Part shown: piece by piece, positions 1 through 8,079 of the stretch
How the letters are laid out: each line of letters starts with the position of its first letter
Position numbering within the stretch: position 1 is the first letter of the stretch
Assembly: GCA_944325445.1 (NCBI GenBank)
Contig: CALVAG010000001.1
Span: forward strand, 119,652 to 183,651
DNA: 64,000 bases
Source: an uncultured Bacteroidales bacterium
GTDB lineage: Bacteria > Bacteroidota > Bacteroidia > Bacteroidales > UBA932
Direction: 5' to 3'
Translations under genes and position numbers: made by a program
Notes under the pieces: generated by a model
Seen by the model: the letters and a program-made list of their open reading frames with translations, nothing else
Told to the model about the DNA's origin: nothing
The model's database searches: none

Positions 1-906
1 TTGCTTAATGAGCTGGAACTCGTGCAGATAGCGGATGAGGTTTTCGGCAAATTAGGTATAAATGTCTGCATAAAGATTAACAACCGTAAAGTGCTCTTCG
101 GGCTATGTGACATAATGGGGCATCCCGACAAACTTGTGGATATAACCGTCGCTATAGATAAGATTGACAAAATCGGGCTGGATGCGGTCAAACAGGAGCT
201 TGGGGAGCGCGGAATCGATGACGGCGCAATAGAAATATTGGAGCCTGTCTTGCTTATGCAAGGGTCTGCCGCCATGAAAATTGAGGCTATGAAAGGCGTA
301 TTGTCTCAATCTGAGACGGGAATGAAGGGAGTGGAAGAGCTGGAGGAGCTGTTTTCCCTTATAGAGTCGGCAGGAATCAGGACGAGGGTCGAGATAGATT
401 TGTCATTGGCCAGAGGCCTGAATTATTATACCGGGGCGATATTTGAGGTAAAGGCATTGGATTTTGCGATAGGAAGTATTTGCGGTGGAGGAAGATATGA
501 TAATCTTACAGGAATTTTCGGTCTGCCGGGGCTGTCCGGAGTAGGTATTTCATTCGGAGCGGACAGGATTTATGACGTACTGGACGGACTCGGTAAATTC
601 CCGGATGATGCAATAGAGGGGAGCAGGGTACTTTTTGCAAATATGGGAAATAGCGAGATAAAGGCCCTGTTGCCGCTTGTCGCATCCTTGAGATCTTCAG
701 GAATAAATTGTGAAATTTATGCAGATAATGCAAAGTTGAAAAAACAGTTCGATTATGCGGTCAGGAAGGGAATTCCATTTATGGTCATTGCCGGGGAGAC
801 GGAACTTGCCTCCGGGACCGTAAATGTAAAGAGACTCTCTACAGGGGAGCAGATATGCATTCCTCAATGTGAATTGGGAGGTTTTCTGTCGGGCGATGAA
901 AAATAA
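1..906 (+). CDS. hisS: Histidyl-tRNA synthetase, C-terminal part (5' end outside window)
   Basis: This is a class II aminoacyl-tRNA synthetase that charges tRNA-His in the cytoplasm. The reading frame is open from base 1, so the start and class II motifs 1 and 2 lie upstream of the window; the TTG at base 1 is not a credible start. Visible landmarks are the histidine-binding loop LARGLNYYTG near residue 137, the GGGRYDNL loop near 160, and motif 3 with its arginine in GVGISFGADRIYD near 180. The last ~100 residues are the alpha/beta anticodon-binding domain. The gene ends just before the tRNA-fMet promoter. Identification is firm; only completeness is unknown. Confidence 0.95.
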   Translation: MLNELELVQIADEVFGKLGINVCIKINNRKVLFGLCDIMGHPDKLVDITVAIDKIDKIGLDAVKQELGERGIDDGAIEILEPVLLMQGSAAMKIEAMKGVLSQSETGMKGVEELEELFSLIESAGIRTRVEIDLSLARGLNYYTGAIFEVKALDFAIGSICGGGRYDNLTGIFGLPGLSGVGISFGADRIYDVLDGLGKFPDDAIEGSRVLFANMGNSEIKALLPLVASLRSSGINCEIYADNAKLKKQFDYAVRKGIPFMVIAGETELASGTVNVKRLSTGEQICIPQCELGGFLSGDEK

Positions 907-907
907 T

Positions 908-939
908 TTTGTTTTATTGAAAATAAAACCCTAACTTTG
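908..939 (+). promoter_or_regulatory. Promoter of tRNA-fMet
   Basis: A Bacteroidota-type promoter: TTTG at 908-911, a 20-base spacer, and TAACTTTG at 932-939. The bases just after it, GCGGTCC, resemble those after the two other tRNA promoters in this window. It overlaps the hisS stop region. Confidence 0.75.
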
Positions 940-950
940 CGGTCCAATAT

Positions 951-1023
<73 letters not shown>

Positions 1024-1035
1024 CTGAAAACGATG

Positions 1036-1072
1036 AAATAACGCTGGCTTTGAGTTTGGCGTTATTTTTTTT
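1036..1072 (+). terminator. Rho-independent terminator after tRNA-fMet
   Basis: The perfect 9-base stem AAATAACGC (1036-1044) pairs with GCGTTATTT (1059-1067) around a 14-base loop, and a run of T follows to 1072. Confidence 0.85.
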
Positions 1073-1081
1073 CATAAATGC

Positions 1082-2074
1082 ATGGCAGCTATGGAAAATA
1101 ATGGGAGTCAGGGAATCGGGAATGCTACTGAAAGTAATAGAGTACGCATTTTGAAATGCATTAAGGAGGTTTTCCCGGTTGCTACAAAGACGGCCGTTTG
1201 GATTATAAAGATTACGGTAGGTATCTCTCTGGCCATTCTCTTTTTAAAGTATTTTAAGGTGCTTCCATGGTTTTCGGAGCTGATAAGTCCGTTGTTCAAC
1301 CATATAGGGCTTCCGGGGGAGGCTGCCTTGGCTTATGTCTCAGGTTATTTTGTAAATGTCTATACGGCAATATCGGTCGCTGTTTCGTTGGATTTGGATG
1401 TGAGGGCAATGACTATATTGGGTGTTATGGTGCTTTGTTCCCACAATATGATAACGGAAACCGCAGTACAGAAGAAAAGCGGTTCTTCGGCAATCAGAAT
1501 CGTTGTAATCAGAACATTTTCCGCCTTTTTCCTTGCATTTGCACTGAACCGGTTTTTGCCGGGAGAACATTTCAGTGCGGTGGCGGCGGGGAGTGCCGTG
1601 ACACTTTCGCTCGGAGAGATGTTTAAAGAGTGGCTTGTCTCCACTGCCGGTCTGGTCTTGAAAATGGTTACCCTTATTTATACTTTATCGATAATGCAGA
1701 AGTTGCTGTCGGAATTCGGCGTTATACGTATAATATCCAAATTCCTGAAACCGTTGCTGGCCGTTTTCGGCCTGCCGGCAAGGACTTCGCTTTTATGGAT
1801 AGTGGCGAATATATTGGGACTTGCGTATGGGGCGGCCATTATGATACAGGAGAGCCAGAGCGGAAAGGTTTCGCATAGAGACATAGATTTGCTCAATTCG
1901 CATATTGCGATATCGCACAGTAATTTCGAAGATCTGTTTCTGCTCGCTTCCGTAGGCGGTATCTGGTATATCATGCTCTTATCGAGATGGGCTATGGCAA
2001 TGTTGCTCGTATGGGGGCAGAGATTGGAATATTATGTGTCGGACAAAATTAAAAGTAAATACAAAAATTATTAA
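1082..2074 (+). CDS. Nucleoside-recognition (Gate) domain membrane protein, duplicated
   Basis: A polytopic inner-membrane protein of 330 residues of the spore-maturation/nucleoside-recognition family, whose substrate is unknown. It looks like two Gate domains in tandem. The first (about 30-165) carries SHNMITET after a run of hydrophobic helices. The second (about 180-320) carries the related SHSNFEDLFL. This matches SpmA-like and SpmB-like halves joined in one chain, which in non-spore-formers cannot serve sporulation. The start at 1082 lies just after the tRNA terminator; a second ATG at 1091 is also possible. No clear promoter is visible, so it may depend on read-through. trxB follows after 14 bases. 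Confidence 0.75.
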   Translation: MAAMENNGSQGIGNATESNRVRILKCIKEVFPVATKTAVWIIKITVGISLAILFLKYFKVLPWFSELISPLFNHIGLPGEAALAYVSGYFVNVYTAISVAVSLDLDVRAMTILGVMVLCSHNMITETAVQKKSGSSAIRIVVIRTFSAFFLAFALNRFLPGEHFSAVAAGSAVTLSLGEMFKEWLVSTAGLVLKMVTLIYTLSIMQKLLSEFGVIRIISKFLKPLLAVFGLPARTSLLWIVANILGLAYGAAIMIQESQSGKVSHRDIDLLNSHIAISHSNFEDLFLLASVGGIWYIMLLSRWAMAMLLVWGQRLEYYVSDKIKSKYKNY

Positions 2075-2079
2075 CTTTA
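2072..2079 (+). promoter_or_regulatory. Possible -7 element before trxB
   Basis: TAACTTTA is one base away from the TAnnTTTG consensus and is followed by CCGGTC, 10 bases before the trxB ATG. It overlaps the stop codon of the upstream gene. No clear TTTG lies at the right distance, so this is weak. Confidence 0.35.
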
Positions 2080-2088
2080 CCGGTCAAT

Positions 2089-3021
2089 ATGGAGAGTGAA
2101 AAAATAAGATGCCTGATTATAGGCAGCGGCCCTGCAGGATATACTGCGGCCATTTATGCTTCGCGTGCAAATCTCAATCCGGTAGTATATGAAGGAATGC
2201 AGCCGGGAGGACAACTTACTACGACAACGGAGATCGACAACTTTCCGGGGTATCCGACAGGTGTTTCCGGTACAGCCTTGATGGAAGATTTGAGAAAACA
2301 GGCGGAGAGGTTCGGAACTGCTGTGCGGTACGGGACGGTTACGGAGGTGGATTTCGGGAAACGCCCTTTCAGGGTTCAGATAGATGGCCAGAAGGAGATT
2401 TTTGCCGATACCGTAATAATAGCGACAGGTGCCACTGCCAAATATCTGGGAATACCGAGCGAAGAGAAGTTCAAAGGTGCCGGAGTTTCGGCCTGTGCAA
2501 CTTGCGACGGCTTTTTTTACAGGAAAAAGGATGTTGCAGTAGTCGGCGGAGGCGATACCGCATGCGAAGAGGCTACATATCTGGCCTCACTTTGCAATAA
2601 GGTTTACATGATTGTGAGAAGAGATGTGCTGAGGGCGTCCAAGGCAATGCAGGAGAGGGTTTTGAATACCCCCAATATCGAAATATTGTGGAACACGAAT
2701 ACTAAAGAGATATTGGGAGATGAATATGGGGTTACAGGTGCTGCGTTGATTAACAACAAAAGCGGAGAGGAATTTGAAATAAAGATACACGGATTTTTCC
2801 TTGCGATAGGGCATCATCCTAATTCAGATGTATTTAAGGAGTTCGTTGCGACTGACCGGCAAGGATATATCATTACTTCCGGAAAATCCCAGATGACTTC
2901 GGTAGAAGGTGTGTTTGCCGCCGGGGATGTTCAGGACCCTGTTTACCGCCAGGCAATTGCGGCAGCAGGAAGCGGATGCAGGGCGGCAATGGATGCAGAG
3001 AGATTTTTGCAGGAGAATTAA
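2089..3021 (+). CDS. trxB: Thioredoxin-disulfide reductase
   Basis: A cytoplasmic FAD flavoenzyme that passes electrons from NADPH to thioredoxin. At 310 residues it has the normal low-molecular-weight length. The FAD-binding loop GSGPAGYTAA is at about 12-21, the redox-active CATC at 136-139, the NADPH-binding VGGGDTACE at about 152-160, and the C-terminal FAD-contact motif GVFAAGDVQDP near 280. The order of FAD, NADPH with CxxC, then FAD is standard. Assignment as thioredoxin reductase rather than a ferredoxin-NADP reductase rests on the intact CxxC. Confidence 0.96.
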   Translation: MESEKIRCLIIGSGPAGYTAAIYASRANLNPVVYEGMQPGGQLTTTTEIDNFPGYPTGVSGTALMEDLRKQAERFGTAVRYGTVTEVDFGKRPFRVQIDGQKEIFADTVIIATGATAKYLGIPSEEKFKGAGVSACATCDGFFYRKKDVAVVGGGDTACEEATYLASLCNKVYMIVRRDVLRASKAMQERVLNTPNIEILWNTNTKEILGDEYGVTGAALINNKSGEEFEIKIHGFFLAIGHHPNSDVFKEFVATDRQGYIITSGKSQMTSVEGVFAAGDVQDPVYRQAIAAAGSGCRAAMDAERFLQEN

Positions 3022-3069
3022 TGTTTTTTTGGCCTGTTATTTGCCTATAGGGCAAGAAAAAGAGTAGCG

Positions 3070-4065
3070 ATGCATAAATATAAGTGGATTGTAATTGCGG
3101 CGGTATTTTCATTTGCCGTCTCTTGTGTCGGATATTATGAGACAGTGATTCGCAGTTCCGACGTGGATGTAAAGTATAAGGGCGCTTTCCATTTCTTCAA
3201 TGAAGGAAAGTATAGGAAGGCGGCCGAGATTTTCGAAGGGCTGACCCTTACCATGCAGGGGCTTCCGCAGGAAGATACCGTAAAGTATTACAATGCATTA
3301 AGTAATTATAATTACGGTGATTATGTTACCGCTGAAAGTAATTTCTCCTCGTTTTTGGATGTGTTTCCAAGAAGTCCGTTTGCAGAAGATGCAGCCTTTC
3401 TTAGGATAAAGTGTTTATATGAAGGCACGTATAGATATGAACTCGACCAGACGCCTACACACAGGGCGATGACGGTGATTAATGAGTTCCTGTATGAAAA
3501 TCCCGACAGTAAATATGCTAAAGAGTGCAGGGATATGCTGGATGAGTTCCAGGAGAGACTCGACAGGAAGAGCTATGAATCGGCAAGGCTTTATTATACG
3601 ATGGAAGATTATCAGGCCGCGCATTATGCATTGAAAAACGTGTTGAGGGAGAATTCTGAAAACCGTTATCGCAACGAGATATTGTACTACACTGCACTTT
3701 CATCGTATAAATATGCGCTGAATTCCGTGCCCGAAAAGCAGCATGAAAGATATCTTACATTCATCGACGATTATTACAATTATATAGGCGAATATCCCGA
3801 TTCTCCTTACAGGAAGGAACTGGACAAATATTATCAGGACGCTCTGATTTTTACTAAAGTAACCGGGGATGTCGAGAATGAGACCCTTACAAAAAAGGAG
3901 CTGAAAGCGAAAAAGAAGGAGCAGAGGTTTATCGAAAGGGAGATAAGGAAATCGGAAAAACTCATGAAGAGCGTGAAGAAAGAGTCTGAAAGCGTAGACG
4001 ATCAGATGGAAAATATTGAGAGTAAAATCGATAAAATCGAAGAAAAGTTAAATAAAAATAAATAG
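3070..4065 (+). CDS. bamD: Outer membrane assembly lipoprotein BamD
   Basis: The lipoprotein of the BAM complex that, with BamA, inserts beta-barrel proteins into the outer membrane. A lipoprotein signal ends at Cys19 (context FAVSC). A region of TPR repeats follows from about residue 30 to 260, including a pattern typical of BamD (FNEGKYRKAAEIFEGL). The last ~55 residues are a lysine- and glutamate-rich predicted coiled coil that extends past the usual BamD core. rpoZ, coaBC and recN follow at 7, 11 and -22 bases, so this looks like one operon. The bamA gene lies in the same window at 16830. Confidence 0.9.
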   Translation: MHKYKWIVIAAVFSFAVSCVGYYETVIRSSDVDVKYKGAFHFFNEGKYRKAAEIFEGLTLTMQGLPQEDTVKYYNALSNYNYGDYVTAESNFSSFLDVFPRSPFAEDAAFLRIKCLYEGTYRYELDQTPTHRAMTVINEFLYENPDSKYAKECRDMLDEFQERLDRKSYESARLYYTMEDYQAAHYALKNVLRENSENRYRNEILYYTALSSYKYALNSVPEKQHERYLTFIDDYYNYIGEYPDSPYRKELDKYYQDALIFTKVTGDVENETLTKKELKAKKKEQRFIEREIRKSEKLMKSVKKESESVDDQMENIESKIDKIEEKLNKNK

Positions 4066-4072
4066 TTCTATT

Positions 4073-4399
4073 ATGGAAAAAGAGCAGACAAAGGTTGCGA
4101 ATAACACCATCACGCGTGATTTGATAGAGTTGTCTCAACCCACAGGCAACATTTATGAATCAGTAATGATTATGGCAAAGAGAGCCAATCAGATTGCAGC
4201 GGAGGTCAAACAGGAGCTGAGTGCGAAACTGGAGGAGTTTTCGAATTTTGCGGATACTCTCGAGGAGACGTTTGAAAACAGGGAGCAGATAGAGATTTCG
4301 CGTCATTACGAAAAGTTGCCCAAACCGACCCTCGTTGCGATTAAGGAGTTCCAGAACGGTGAGATTTACTACCGTACGGTCGATAATAAGGAGAAATAG
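4073..4399 (+). CDS. rpoZ: RNA polymerase omega subunit, Bacteroidota form
   Basis: A small protein of 108 residues matching the Rpb6/omega family found between bamD and coaBC in Bacteroidota. The central segment YESVMIMAKRANQIAAEVK resembles the conserved omega core (fold-specific R-A-x-Q-I pattern), where the subunit clamps the beta' C-terminus. Its N-terminus is short and polar, and the C-terminal half is charged. Omega stabilises core RNA polymerase. Sequence alone gives a family match by motif and by gene neighbourhood; divergence from proteobacterial omega is large. Confidence 0.8.
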   Translation: MEKEQTKVANNTITRDLIELSQPTGNIYESVMIMAKRANQIAAEVKQELSAKLEEFSNFADTLEETFENREQIEISRHYEKLPKPTLVAIKEFQNGEIYYRTVDNKEK

Positions 4400-4410
4400 A
4401 GCAAAGACCG

Positions 4411-5625
4411 ATGCTGCTTAAAGGAAAACATATCCTTTTGGGGGTTACCGGCAGTATAGCTGCCTACAAGGCTGCCGCCCTGGTGAGGTTGCTGGTAAAG
4501 GAGGGGGCTTCCGTCAAGGTAATTATGACGGAGATGGCAAAGGCATTCGTCTCTCCCCTGACCTTTGCGACACTCTCCAAAAATCCCATTGCCGTGGATT
4601 TCTATAATCCTGAAAACGGCGATTGGCACAGCCATGTTTCGATGGGATGCTGGGCGGATCTGTATATCATAGCCCCGGCATCTGCAAACACTATTTCAAA
4701 GATGGCTTATGGAATCGCGGATAATCTGCTGCTTACGACCTACCTTTCCGCAAAGTGCAAGGTAGCTGTAGCGCCTGCGATGGATTTGGATATGTTTAAG
4801 CATGAGGCTACCAGGCAGAGTCTGGAAATTCTTAAAAAAAGAGGTGTTTTCATTATAGAACCTGCCAGCGGTGAATTGGCCAGCGGCCTGGAAGGCAAGG
4901 GAAGGATGGAGGAGCCGGAGAATATTCTTATGTATGTTCACCATATTCTTTCCAGTGAAGGTTCTCTTTCCGGGAAAAAGGTCGTTATCACTGCGGGACC
5001 TACGTGTGAGGAGATAGACCCTGTCCGTTACATTACCAATCACTCTACAGGCAAAATGGCTTATGCCCTTGCAATCGAGGCTGCATCGCGCGGTGCGGCG
5101 GTAACTCTGATAAGCGGTCCTGTCGCATTGAAAATGAATCACCCTTCTATAAATATAATAGATGTGGTTACGGCTGCGCAGATGTTTTCTGCCGTTGAAG
5201 ATGAGTTGGACGGAGCCGAAATCGTTGTCTTGTGTGCAGCTGTTTCCGATTTCAGGCCGGATGTAAAAGCTTCCCAAAAGATAAAGCGCAAAGAGGGATT
5301 TGCGCTCAATCTGCTTCCTACCCGGGATATTGCCGAGTGGGTGGGCAAGCATAGGCCGGAAGGATGCAAAGTCGTGGGTTTTGCATTGGAGACAGAAAAC
5401 GAGATTGAGAATGCACGTTCCAAAATGGCGAGGAAAGGGCTGGATATGATAGTTCTCAACTCTATGAACGATAAAGGGGCCGGGTTCGGTAGCGATACCA
5501 ATAAAATAAGAATCATTTCCGGAGAGGAAAACGAGGTGGAATTTCCTCTCAAATCCAAAAGAGAAGTTTCTACAGATATATTTGATGCCATAGAGAGATT
5601 GGGATGCTCAAAAGACTTACCATAG
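4411..5625 (+). CDS. coaBC: Bifunctional CoaBC (PPC decarboxylase / PPC synthetase)
   Basis: The enzyme adds cysteine to phosphopantothenate and then decarboxylates the product to 4'-phosphopantetheine, in coenzyme A synthesis. The N-terminal FMN-binding CoaC domain spans about 1-175, with the active-site His75 (SHVSMG) at the same number as in E. coli Dfp. The C-terminal CoaB domain starts near 185 with ITAGPTCEEIDPVR and STGKMA. Two usual CoaC residues differ: PAMD at 122-125 has Asp instead of Asn125, and the ACGD clamp motif is replaced by LASGL, putting Ser at position 158 in place of Cys. The gene overlaps recN by 22 bases. Confidence 0.93.
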   Translation: MLLKGKHILLGVTGSIAAYKAAALVRLLVKEGASVKVIMTEMAKAFVSPLTFATLSKNPIAVDFYNPENGDWHSHVSMGCWADLYIIAPASANTISKMAYGIADNLLLTTYLSAKCKVAVAPAMDLDMFKHEATRQSLEILKKRGVFIIEPASGELASGLEGKGRMEEPENILMYVHHILSSEGSLSGKKVVITAGPTCEEIDPVRYITNHSTGKMAYALAIEAASRGAAVTLISGPVALKMNHPSINIIDVVTAAQMFSAVEDELDGAEIVVLCAAVSDFRPDVKASQKIKRKEGFALNLLPTRDIAEWVGKHRPEGCKVVGFALETENEIENARSKMARKGLDMIVLNSMNDKGAGFGSDTNKIRIISGEENEVEFPLKSKREVSTDIFDAIERLGCSKDLP

Positions 5626-7256
5626 ACAATTATGCACTTATAGACCATCTGGATATCTCTTTTCCTGACGGGCTTATAATCATAACGGGAGAGACGGGGG
5701 CCGGCAAGTCGATTTTGTTGGGTGCCCTTTCGCTTTTGCTCGGGGCAAAGGCAGACAGTTCGGTTATAAGCGACAAGGAGCGGAATTGCGTGGTAGAGGG
5801 CGAGTTCGATATTTCCGGTTCGGATGTAGATTCGGGAGAGATTCCATTGTTCGGAACTTCGTTGATATTCAGGAGAGTCATATCATCATCCGGGCGTTCA
5901 CGTTCATTTATAAATGATGAGCCGGTATCCGTGGCTACCCTTTCGGCTCTCTCTTCGCATCTGGTAGATATACATGCGCAACATAATCACCTGCTTCTGT
6001 CAGACGAAAATTATCAGATTTCGATTCTGGATTATTTTGCCGCAAACGGAGCCTTGCTTGCCGAATATAGGAAACTCTACGAAGAGCATGGTCTGTTGCT
6101 CAAAGAGCTGGAAGATATGCGCGAACGTGCGGAGAGGCTTAAAGGGGAAGTGGAGTATAAGCAGTACCAGCTGGATAAAATCGAGCAGGCTTCCATAACG
6201 GACGATAACGAACTGGAAGAACTGAAAGCTGAATACAACAGACTCTCGAATGCTGAACAAATTGCAGAAAACCTGTATGGTGCACTTTCGAGTCTGAGAT
6301 CTCAACCGAATTCTGTAGTACAAAATTTGAAGGATGCTGCCCAATTATTGAGAAAGTGTTATACCTTTGTGCCCGATTTGGAGGAGATCGCAAACCGCCT
6401 GGAGAGTTGCAGAGTCGAATGCAAGGATATCGAGGCTGAACTGGAGGGCAGGCTGGACAAATCCGTCGCATCGCCGGAAGAACTTTCGAGAGTCGAACAG
6501 CGGATAGATTCGATAGAGAGTTTGTTGAAAAGATATAATCTCTCATCTGTAAAGGAACTTGCATGTTTCAGAGATGGATTGAGATCAGATATCGAAGAGC
6601 TGGGAATGTCGGGCGAGCGTATTTCGGAGATGGAGGGCAGAGTGGGGGAGATTGAGAAGAAACTTAAAGAGAGCGCCGGGCGATTGTCCGGAAAGAGAAG
6701 GGAATGCGCTCCAGGGCTGACGAATGCCATACTCGGAAAACTCAGACCGTTGGGAATGCCGCAGTCCCGTTTTGAAATTGAAATATCCGGGACGGCAAGG
6801 CTCGGCGTGAATGGCTCCGATAAAGTTAATTTTTTGTTTTGCGCCAATGCCGGCGGAACTCTTCAGAGTTTGGCAAAGGTGGCATCCGGAGGCGAACTGT
6901 CGCGCATAATGTTGTGTCTGAAGGATATCATGGCGCGATATAAGGGTATGCCGACAATGGTTTTCGATGAAATCGATACCGGTGTATCCGGGAGCATTGC
7001 AGACAAAATGGGTGAGCTTATAGGTGAGATGGGAGAAAACATGCAGGTGTTTGCAATAACCCACTTGCCGCAAATTGCCGTAAAGGGAAAGAGCCATCTT
7101 CTGGTCTATAAGGAGGAAGAAAACGGGAAAACCGTTACAAAGATAAGGATGCTGGATAAAAATGAGCGGGTGATGGAGATTGCGAGGATGTTGAGCGGAT
7201 CTGTCCTGTCTGATGCGGCTATCGAAAATGCGAAATTTTTACTAGAAAATATATAA
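5604..7256 (+). CDS. recN: DNA repair protein RecN
   Basis: An SMC-like ATPase that acts in double-strand break repair. Walker A GETGAGKS is at residues 29-36. Long charged coiled-coil arms run from about 150 to 360. The ABC signature SGGELSR and the Walker B segment [12 protein letters not shown] lie in the last third. At 550 residues the length is normal. The ATG at 5604 lies inside coaBC and gives the expected N-terminus [13 protein letters not shown], which supports the 22-base overlap and translational coupling. Confidence 0.95.
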   Translation: MLKRLTIDNYALIDHLDISFPDGLIIITGETGAGKSILLGALSLLLGAKADSSVISDKERNCVVEGEFDISGSDVDSGEIPLFGTSLIFRRVISSSGRSRSFINDEPVSVATLSALSSHLVDIHAQHNHLLLSDENYQISILDYFAANGALLAEYRKLYEEHGLLLKELEDMRERAERLKGEVEYKQYQLDKIEQASITDDNELEELKAEYNRLSNAEQIAENLYGALSSLRSQPNSVVQNLKDAAQLLRKCYTFVPDLEEIANRLESCRVECKDIEAELEGRLDKSVASPEELSRVEQRIDSIESLLKRYNLSSVKELACFRDGLRSDIEELGMSGERISEMEGRVGEIEKKLKESAGRLSGKRRECAPGLTNAILGKLRPLGMPQSRFEIEISGTARLGVNGSDKVNFLFCANAGGTLQSLAKVASGGELSRIMLCLKDIMARYKGMPTMVFDEIDTGVSGSIADKMGELIGEMGENMQVFAITHLPQIAVKGKSHLLVYKEEENGKTVTKIRMLDKNERVMEIARMLSGSVLSDAAIENAKFLLENI

Positions 7257-7269
7257 TGGTTTATTTGTT

Positions 7270-8079
7270 ATGAGATTAGTTATTCAAGAGTCTTATTCCC
7301 AACTCTCAAAATGGGCGGCCTGCTATATTGTGAAAAGGATAAACGAGATGAATCCCACCCCTGAAAAGCCGTTTATCTTGGGCTTGCCCACAGGTTCCAC
7401 TCCCCTTGGTACTTACAAAGAGTTGATAAAGCTGTATAATGACAAGAAAGTATCATTCAAGAATGTGGTTACATTCAACATGGATGAATATGTAGGATTG
7501 CCGGAAGATCATCCGGAGAGCTATCACTCTTTCATGTGGAATAACTTTTTTAAACATATCGATATAAAGAGAGAGAATGTAAATATATTGAATGGAAATG
7601 CACCGGATCCCAAGGAGGAGTGCGAAAGGTATGAGGAGAAGATAAAATCCTATGGCGGCATTGACCTTTTTATGGGCGGTATAGGACCGGACGGCCATAT
7701 AGCATTCAATGAACCGGGCTCATCCCTGACTTCCAGGACACGTATCAAATCGCTTACCACGGATACCATAATAGCAAATTCCCGTTTTTTCAACAATGAT
7801 ATAAATCTTGTTCCAAAGACTGCGCTTACTGTAGGAGTAGGTACGATTATGGACGCCAAGGAGGTGCTTATTCTCGTAAACGGCCATAATAAAGCCAGAG
7901 CGTTGTATCAGGCTGTCGAAGGGTCTGTAAACCATATGTGGACAGTCAGCATTTTGCAAATGCATCCCAAAGGGATTATAGTATGCGACGATGCTGCAAC
8001 CGTGGAGTTGAAGGTCGGTACAGTCATTTACTATAAGGATATAGAAAAGAATAATCTTAATCCGGCCTCTTTAATTTAA
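7270..8079 (+). CDS. nagB: Glucosamine-6-phosphate deaminase
   Basis: Converts glucosamine 6-phosphate to fructose 6-phosphate and ammonia in amino sugar breakdown. It has 269 residues, close to the 266 of E. coli NagB, and the catalytic residues keep the same numbering: Asp72 in NMDEYVG, then Asp141, His143 and Glu148 in [12 protein letters not shown]. The phosphate loop [10 protein letters not shown] is near residue 38. No nagA is adjacent. The stop overlaps the start of the next gene by one base. Confidence 0.95.
   Translation: MRLVIQESYSQLSKWAACYIVKRINEMNPTPEKPFILGLPTGSTPLGTYKELIKLYNDKKVSFKNVVTFNMDEYVGLPEDHPESYHSFMWNNFFKHIDIKRENVNILNGNAPDPKEECERYEEKIKSYGGIDLFMGGIGPDGHIAFNEPGSSLTSRTRIKSLTTDTIIANSRFFNNDINLVPKTALTVGVGTIMDAKEVLILVNGHNKARALYQAVEGSVNHMWTVSILQMHPKGIIVCDDAATVELKVGTVIYYKDIEKNNLNPASLI

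Noticed and set aside
4696..5352. A 218-codon open frame antisense to coaBC
   Set aside because: It is a shadow of a well-supported gene, with no promoter, no family resemblance and low-complexity Arg/His content.
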